From assembly GCA_950097015.1 (NCBI GenBank), contig CATNEN010000038.1:17246001-17310000 (forward strand): 64,000 nucleotides of DNA, in the 5' to 3' direction. Of the stretch, positions 56,648 through 64,000 are shown one piece after another (the first letter of the stretch is position 1; each line of letters starts with the position of its first letter). The notes under the pieces were generated by a model. The model worked only from the letters and a program-made list of their open reading frames with translations, ran no database searches and had not been told where the DNA came from. Position numbers and translations under genes: made by a program. Source of the DNA: Macrostomum hystrix. Its lineage: Eukaryota; Platyhelminthes; Macrostomidae.

Positions 56648-59600
56648 ATGGCCTATCAAGGGATTTTGACAGTTTTGACAATGTATTTGGCAATCTTCTG
56701 TCTATTGCAGGAGCCAATCAGTGCCGAGGTGTGTCAGAAGGTCAACACGACAGGTTTGGCTTCAATTTTTGCTTGCTTTTGTAATGTCCGACTATCGCAC
56801 CAAGGTACATGAGCTCGAACCCAGCTGTGGTTGTTTTACGCACCACTGTTTTTACAGTTGTGGACATTTTCCCAACAATGAACAGGACTTCCAAAACAAT
56901 TAAACCATTCGAAAAACATTGCAGTCGGTGTCCCGCTGCCCTACATCCCGGTCTCCTACCAGAGCCGGATCGAGATGAACATCCTGACCCGCAATGAGAC
57001 CTACGAGTTTGAGGAGTGGCTCAATGGCGACCTAGGCAATGTGCGCATCAGGCGCTACCAAAAAGACGGCGAAATTGACGATTATATCTACATCAACGCC
57101 ACGAGGGAGATCTACATAATTTACAGTGAGCCAAGGATCATTGCTATTTGCAAAAAAAGCTAATTTTATTGCTTCTATACTTTGTCTCTCTCTCCAATTG
57201 TTGTTGTTTTGTTGTTTGTTCTTTCTCGCTCCCTCTAACTGCTCTCTCACCTCTGTGCCTTTCTCGGTTTAACTTCTTAGATAAGCTTCATTTCTCTATT
57301 CTCTCCATCGTCTCTGATTGGCTCACTCTTCGTCTCTCTTTCCTCACCCCCTAAATTTTTTCCCCTACCCTCTGACGGCACTCTATTTACCCTTCAACCA
57401 ACCCCACTCCTTATCGATCCATGTTAAATCAACTCAGGCTAGAAGAGGCATACCGCTCATTTTTATCCGCTCAGAGTCGTAACTCTATACAGTAAATATT
57501 AATTTTAATTAGTCTGTAAGAATAGAGGTAGAAGAACATCAAAATGACACAATGTGAATTGCTTAGCTAGCAGATAGAAGGGGTAAGGAAAACTAGCCAA
57601 TCAGCGGCTTCCATTGGCCAGCAGGGGGGCAAGGGGCCATACTGAACTAAGGGTATCCGGGTTTTGACGACATTGCAGGCTAACAATCAGCAATCTACTT
57701 TGTCCCTTACACTTTTAATTTCGTTTCGTCGCAGACAATCTCGCATGCGCCGTGGTGAACATGACTGGAAAAACTGACTTTGACCTGTTGTTCGGCGTCG
57801 ACGGAGCCCTCATGCCGTCGTCTAAGCTGATGCTGCGATTCAGCAAAGAGTTTGGCATGGTAAGCGAAGCGAATGCGTACTTTTCTTTCTTTTTATTTCC
57901 TTCCTTTTCCTTTGCTGCCGCTGCTGACACCCACCCCATTCCTCCAACGCAAACACTCAACGCAACCTCTGACGGCAACACCCACCCCATTCACCCGCCG
58001 CCAACACCCACCCCATTCATCCGCCGCCAACACCCACCCCATTCATCCGCCGCCAACACCCACCCCATTCATCCGCCACCAAATGCGCATCCCATTTCTC
58101 CGCTGCCAAAACTCAACCCAGCCAGCCAATCAGCGAAGTGGGATGGCCGAATTCATTTTCCTTTTTCCTTTCTACTTGTATGATTTCAATTAATCCAGGA
58201 GTACCGCAATCAGTCCAGGGTTCGCGGCATCACAGTGGACTACTGGTACAGTTGTCAAACTTGGCCAGAAAGGAAGGCCGCTTTTGAAGTGCACTGGTAC
58301 TTTTCTGGTAAGTCTTCTGGCTCATTTCTTGGAATTATTTCAGCCACTTCGACAAAGCATCACTTCTGAAACTCATATCCGCAACTACCGGCACCACCCT
58401 CTCTAGCAAGCACATGGAACACGCCGTACAACTCGAACCTGCCAGTTCGAGCGGAGGTCGTCGGCGAGGCTGGCGACGTGAGCAATCCCAGAAAGTTCCA
58501 CATGATTTACGACTTCATGTCGTTCCGTGAGACTCTCCTTGTGGAGGATGACATTTTCGATGTAAGTGTTTCTTACGCAGTCAAGTAGGTGTTCCTTAGG
58601 CTTAGCTTTATTATTATTGAAAAGGGGATTGAGAATGACTCAGAAATGCCTAAATCATCCCTCACAGAACGTTACAGGGCGCCACAAAGCCTAAATATAC
58701 CCTAAAGAATTCAAAATTCAAATCATAGCCAGCTGGATATCTCATGCATAAACACCATTGAATAACGTACACTCATCGTCAGAAGACTCCACCAGATCCT
58801 ATTGAATCCATCTTTCCATTCACCAGACCCCCAGCGGGGTGTACTGCGAGGACCGCAAGCGCACCCAGAAGCCTCCAGAGCTGCCCGCCGTGATGAGCTA
58901 TACCCAGGAGGTTCTGGTCCACGACCCCAATCTGGAAGTTGTGCAGTACGGCAACGTGTACTACGACGGTTCCCAGTTCCTGGTCAAGTACCAGTTCAGG
59001 GAGCCCAATAGTTACACAAAGCCGCCATTTTACAATCCTGGCTCAATGACCGTTGTGCAGGATTTCACAACCGGTAAAATAACTACATCCAGTGGCCAAT
59101 ACTGGATTTTGAAACAAATCCCGAGTCTCATCTCTCCCGTACGTGTCTCATGTCTTTCGAGTCTCATCTCTCCCGTTTCTCATGTCTCCCGAGTCTCATC
59201 TCTCCCGTACGTGTCTCTTGTCTTTCGAGTCTCATCTCTCCCGTTTCTCATGTCTCCCGAGTCTCATCTCTCCCGAGTCTCATGTCTCCCGAGTCTCATG
59301 TCTCCCGAGTCTCATCTCTCCCGAGTCTCATGTCTCCCGAGTCTCATCTCTCCCGTGTGTCATCTCTCCCCTGTCTCATCTCTCCCTAGTGTATAATCTC
59401 TTCCCTGTCTCATCTCTCCCTAGTGTATCATCTCTTCCCTGTCTTATCTCTCCGAGTCTCATGTCTTTCGAGTCTCATCTCTCCCGAATCTCATGTCTCC
59501 CGTGTCTCATCTCTCCCGAATCTCATGTCTCCCGTGTCTCATCTCTCCCGTGTCTCTTGTCTCCCGAATCTCATCTCTCCCATGTCTCATGTCTTTCGAG

Positions 59601-62600
59601 TCTCATCTCTCCCGTGTCTCATGTCTTTCGAGTCTCATCTCTCGAAAGGTGCGGTCAACCCCTGCCCTTGATACACCACTGAGTACACCTTAAATCTGAA
59701 ATGTGAAAATCCGTTAACGCTTGCTAAATTTCCAAAGGTATTTCCTATTTTATCGACGACTTAATCGGAAATTGCACTGACAAACCCATCGGCAACGACT
59801 TCTTTGACACGGAGGATCCGCCTATAAAGGATCGGCCCGGCTGGGATATCATCGAATTGAGAAGTCCCAAAGATCTGTTTAGAATTGATGAGACCTACCA
59901 GTTCACTGGAAAGGCAAGTGTTTTTTTACCAGCTCCAGTTTTTTACCAGTGGAAATACGCTCGTAATTGTGATCAATTTAATTGGCTTCTTATCTTGTCT
60001 GACCATGAGGCTAAAAATAGCACGGCTCCCTTTAGTCTTTAGAGATGTTCCACTTGCCTTTCCTATATCTTGTCACGCAGACCACACGTGTTAGTATGAC
60101 CTTGGGTTGTAAAAATAGCAGGAAGCGAAACAACTTTTTAAGGTCATCCACTGCTAAGTTACAATTTTAACTAGTGTGTTTACGGGACTGGTCCGGAAAA
60201 TTGATTCCAGTTTCTAGATTCAAAGCTCTATGGCCCAACCCACCACGAAATTCTTGCAACCCCATTCCTCCGCCGCCGACACCCCCAACTCCGTTCCTTC
60301 AGAAGTAACATGGGCACCCTCCGCCTTATGTACAATTTAGAGAGTAGTCCGCGGCATTCCAATTCATCGGTACATCTCGCTGAGAAAGGACTACCAGATT
60401 GCTGCCCGGCCAGGCATGAATTTCACCTTTGAATACGAGATGCTGGACGTGAGTTCCTCTGGATAAGCAAATTGTGTTTTTTGTTCCGTAAATCTATTTT
60501 TTACGAAAACCTTTCCCTATGCTTTGGGCACTTTCAGCCGGCTGTATCGGAAGTCGTCCTCGGAAAGAACAAAATCAACGAGGGTAAAAATATTCCAGTC
60601 CAGTTGAGAATAACCAACTACCAGACGCTCGGACAGGTGACCATTTTGCTCTGGCTATTCCGAACTTGATTACAGAAGATAGTAATATTATAACAAACTA
60701 AATCACCTTCTAGATTGATGATCCGACCTTCGACTATCGAGAGACGTACAATTTCTACAACTTTGACGCGCAAGTAGAGCCCGACCCCGAAAAGGACTTC
60801 GACCAGCTGCAGCCCTACGACCTTGATGTATCCCAGTGCTACGCCAAGGCCGAGCGGAAAAACATCCTTATTCGATTTTTGAACGGTAAGATTCTCCCTT
60901 GCTTGTTTTCTCTTTAACATCCTGGACCACTGGAAGTGGAAATAGGAGTAGCTTTTTGGGTTACGACTTTAACTCCCGACTCAACTTCCGACCAGACCTA
61001 AAAACTCCCTAGAATAATTGGGTCTAGAATTCTTCTCTTCCGTGTCTAGAAAGAATACCTCTCCAAAGAAGGCAACCTCCGAACCTCATTCAAGGCGGAA
61101 TTTACGACAACTACGTGAAGGGCAGCCAGAACTTGTTCATTCGACGAGCCACTAAAGTCCTAGCCAATGCCGACTTGGGTCTAGTCAATCCGCTTAGGTT
61201 TCAGCGAGTTCGCATCGACTATGACGACATTTTTATCTACTTCATCTTTACTCTGCTGGATGGACCTCATCCGTACGGTGAGTTGGGTTTCAATGATGGA
61301 AAAATGTAATCAGTTTAGGACGTGCTTGGACTCAATGTATAGCGAGTGGCACAGACGCAGCTATTAAAATCAATTGACAACTCAAAGCCCTTTCAGGCAT
61401 GGTTGGGGTTTTATGGGTTGGCAGGGCAATTAAATTCATTTGACACTTCAAAGACCTTTGAGGCAGGGTTGGGGTGTTATGGGGTGGCGGGGCTATTAAA
61501 ATAGCTCGATACTCACTTCAGAGCCTTATCAGGCAGGGTTGGGGTTTTATGGGGTGGCGGGGCAATTAAAATCATTTGACACTTCAAAGCCCTATCAGGC
61601 AGGGTTGGGGTTTTATAGGTTGGCAGGGCAATTAAATTCATTTGACACTTCAAAGACCTATCAGGCAGGGTTGGGGTTTTATGGGGTGGCGGGGCAATTA
61701 AAATCATTTGACACTTCAAAGACCTATCAGGCAGGGTTGGGGTGTTATGGAGTGGCGGGGCAATTAAAATCATTTGACAATTCAAAGACCTATCAGGCAG
61801 GGTTGGGGTTTTATGGGGTGGCGGGGCAATTAATATCATTTGACACTTCAAAGCCCTATCAGGCAGGGTTGGGGTGTTATGGAGTGGCGGGGCAATTAAA
61901 ATCATTTGACAATTCAAAGCCCTATCAGGCAGGGTTGGGGTGTTATGGAGTGGCGGGGCAATTAAAATCATTTGACAATTCAAAGCCCTATCAGGCAGGG
62001 TTGGGGTGTTATGGAGTGGCGGGGCAATTAATATCATTTGACACTTCAAAGCCCTATCAGGCAGGGTTGGGGTTTTATGGGGTGGCGGGGCAATTAAAAT
62101 CATTTGACACTTCAAAGCCCTATCAGGCAGGGTTGGGGTGTTATGGAGTGGCGGGGCAATTAAAATCATTTGACAATTCAAAGCCCTATCAGGCAGGGTT
62201 GGGGTGTTATGGAGTGGCGGGGCAATTAAAATCATTTGACAATTCAAAGACCTATCAGGCAGGGTTGGGGTTTTATGGGGTGGCGGGGCAATTAATATCA
62301 TTTGACACTTCAAAGCCCTATCAGGCAGGGTTGGGGTGTTATGGAGTGGCGGGGCTATTAAAATAGCTCGACACTCACTTCAAAGCCTTATCAGGCAGGT
62401 TTGGGGTTTTATGGGGTGGCTGGGCTATTAAAATCGTGCGACACTAATCTCTTTCAGCCCAGTTCAATCGACTCACTGGTCCAAATCGGTACATTGAGAG
62501 CGCCGAGCAGACAGCGAATGTTGGCAGCGAGCTGGACTGTCTGCGCCGCTGTAACAGCCTGCTAATGCCGCCGTGCAACAGCGTGGCCTACTGTCCGGGC

Positions 62601-63587
62601 TCAAAGTCCGGCTCCAATTGTCTGTTGAGCTCGTCATTTAAAAGGGACACGGAGAATCCGGACAAGACGCATCAGTGCTCCGTGTTGATTCGTAAGTTGA
62701 GTAGCTGGGTGTGTTTGGTATCTACTGCATTCTCGAGTGGTTGCTAAATAAAGTGCTAATATTGTCCCTAATAGAATAATATGAACTCAGAATCGAAGGG
62801 ATAATTGACCTTCTTGGGGGACAACTTACCAACGTAATGGATGATTGTCCAAGTCAAGGAAAATTTTCCAGCATATGGAATGGGGCTTTAAGATAATCTA
62901 CATGATCTACACGATAATATTGTAAGTCGTCATCCCACCGCTGCCACCAGTGAAAGACAAGCCGAGAACGAGACACTGGCTTCAGGGGTAGGCCAACACT
63001 TGACGACTTAGAGGTCAATGCGCTCACTTATATTTATTTGACTTGGCATTGTACACTCGTAGATACAAATACAAAGTCAACCATCTTACAATCATCTTAC
63101 AAAATTATGGTTACAATAAGTAAAAAACCCTTAATCTTAACCCCAGGCCCAGTATCTGTTCTCCGTCCTGACGCGTTGGAACTTTCGTTGGAGACCGCGT
63201 TTGACCTTCTAGTGACCTACGTTGAAAGCGGCCTGTTCCAGGTGCCAATGGAGAGGATAACACCCGACACTGGCAAAATTGATATTGTCAACGTTTCGGC
63301 CATAGACATCGAGCAGTTCGAGGTGAGGCCGAATGTAGACCTGGCCTTAACAGGCCGTCACCTGTTCCAGTTTGAAGTAACAAAAAATGCCGGCATGCCG
63401 CCAACGAGGGCCCTACTGGACGCGCTCTCCGTTGACGACTGCGCCGAGGCTTGCCTTGGCAATTCAGATTTCGATTGCAAGTCTTTCACCTACTGTTACA
63501 ATGTTGGCCAGTGCTTACTGAACAACGAGTCACCGAGAGATCAACCGGGCAAAATTGTTCAAAGAGGACAGTGCAACCTCTACGACA
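56648..63587 (+). CDS. Secreted LolA-like / PAN-domain protein (3' end beyond window)
   Basis: Thirteen exons: 56648-56753, 56925-57125, 57735-57859, 58199-58307, 58407-58561, 58827-59073, 59738-59913, 60341-60448, 60538-60636, 60714-60885, 61050-61277, 62458-62691 and 63147-63587. Phases fit, giving at least 800 residues. Residues 1-26 are a signal peptide (LTMYLAIFCLLQEPISA). Two related domains follow. The first (about 30-230) has NETYEFEEW, ACAVVN and VRGITVDYW with a Cys. The second (about 233-410) has CEDRK, ISYFIDDLIGNCTD, FFDTED and VRGIPIHRY. The (V)RG-I-x2-(D/H)-x(W/Y) signature and the cysteines resemble the LolA-like domains of large uncharacterised invertebrate proteins. Residues 600-655 and 748-798 look like PAN/apple modules (DCLRRCNSLLMPPCNSVAYC; DCAEACLGNSDFDC). 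Function is unknown; an extracellular lipid- or matrix-binding role is inference. The last exon ends at a gtgaga donor; read through, it would stop at 63601. Intron 7 has a GC donor. Confidence 0.75.
57926..58085. repeat. 26-bp repeat in LolA-like intron 3
   Basis: Four to five units of cacccaccccattcatccgc followed by cgccaa. The copies on the left are degenerate. Confidence 0.88.
59118..59650. repeat. 15-16-bp pyrimidine-rich array in LolA-like intron 6
   Basis: About 33 units of gtctcatctctcccga, alternating with gtctcatgtctcccga and gtctcatgtctttcga. It occupies most of the 664-bp intron on the coding strand. Confidence 0.96.
59914..59915 (+). other. GC splice donor of LolA-like intron 7
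   Basis: Exon 7 ends ggaaag|gcaagt. The GC site keeps phase 0 into exon 8 (aga gta gtc cgc ggc att), restoring the RVVRGIPIHRY motif. The nearest GT, 4 nt on, would break the frame. Confidence 0.72.
61390..62450. repeat. 66-bp tandem array in LolA-like intron 11
   Basis: About 16 units of 66 bp: caggcagggttggggtttta, tggggtggcggggcaatt, then atttgacacttcaaagccct. Because 66 is a multiple of three, frames of about 270 codons stay open on both strands, but the array lies between phase-matched exons 11 and 12. Confidence 0.98.
62692..63146. other. LolA-like intron 12
   Basis: 455 bp between exons 12 and 13 with no array or SINE recognised. Confidence 0.55.
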
Positions 63588-63844
63588 GTGAGAAAATTTA
63601 ATTTTCTTGTGCCAAAGATCAGAGAGATTAGAATACTAAATGAATATTTGCGTCGACCTAATGTATCGAAGAATTCAAAGGAATATTTCGTGGGTGCTGA
63701 AAAATCTAGCCTGACGATAATTTGCTCACGGGGATGATGAATGATTTCATTGCTGCTTATTTTCCGATATTTAGTAGCCAGTCTTTGCTATAGAGCGGTA
63801 AAATCACTCCACACAAAAGTTTAGATTTGTGAACTGAACGACTC

Positions 63845-64000
63845 AGCAAATCTACCAACTCAACAGCTAGACATGTTTCCCATGAACCCTACCTATTGGC
63901 AGCAAATCTACCAACTCAACAGCTAGACATGTTTCCCATGAACCCTACCTATTGGCAGCAAATCTACCAATTCAACAGCTAGACATGTTTCCAATTAACC
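63845..64000. repeat. 56-bp tandem repeat cut by the window end
   Basis: Nearly three units of agcaaatctaccaactcaac, agctagacatgtttcccatg, aaccctacctattggc. It probably continues to the right, in the next intron of the LolA-like gene. Confidence 0.95.

Noticed and set aside
61513-62366. Open frames of about 270 codons on both strands
   Set aside because: A 66-bp repeat in an intron flanked by phase-matched exons; its length, a multiple of three, explains the frames.

Overview
The window is nuclear DNA of an invertebrate animal. Genes have GT-AG (and two GC-AG) introns, and the proteins are clear bilaterian orthologues: FEM1B, a TTC24-like TPR protein, MAP1, a TAB2/TAB3 homologue and a PH-RhoGAP of the ARHGAP22/24/25 type. 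tRNA-derived SINEs and very long tandem arrays fill the introns. A lophotrochozoan or free-living flatworm is my best guess from the repeat load and the LolA-like/PAN secreted protein; I cannot fix the species from sequence alone.

Layout: (1) 1-1544, 3' end of an unrecognised plus-strand gene, convergent with (2) FEM1B on minus, 9274-2317, seven exons. (3) TTC24-like gene on plus, 10466-20392, eleven exons with alternative last exons, one encoding a CaaX box. (4) MAP1/futsch homologue on minus, 33979-23715, two tiny 5' exons and a 5.15-kb last exon. (5) TAB2-like gene on minus, 41962-37010, four exons with CUE and NZF ubiquitin-binding domains. (6) PH-RhoGAP gene on minus, 49318-45029. (7) Ankyrin-repeat gene on minus, 54969-52647. 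(8) Secreted LolA-like/PAN protein on plus, 56648 to beyond 63587, with a TATA box at 56506. I built all gene models by hand; within each multi-exon model the exon phases add up without a frameshift, and the joins match family alignments where a family is known.

At least twenty-two different tandem arrays occupy introns and flanks, with units of 13 to 66 bp and lengths of about 0.1 to 2.7 kb. Most are private to one intron: every TAB2 intron is mostly its own repeat, and so are RhoGAP intron 2 and LolA-like introns 6 and 11. Two SINE families (A and B, tRNA-like heads) are scattered in both orientations; one B copy carries a 409-bp inverted-repeat element.

The genes do not form a pathway. 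FEM1B (CUL2 ubiquitin ligase receptor) and TAB2 (K63-ubiquitin reader for TAK1 signalling) are both ubiquitin-system proteins, and MAP1 and the RhoGAP both act on the cytoskeleton, but nothing in the sequence shows co-regulation. The most noteworthy points are the predicted CaaX terminus of the TPR protein, an array of about 28 CCAAT-bearing units upstream of TAB2, a CTG run abutting the TAB2 start codon, two GC-AG introns, long in-frame repeat expansions in MAP1, and a recurring CTAAAAATAG/CACGTG motif pair.
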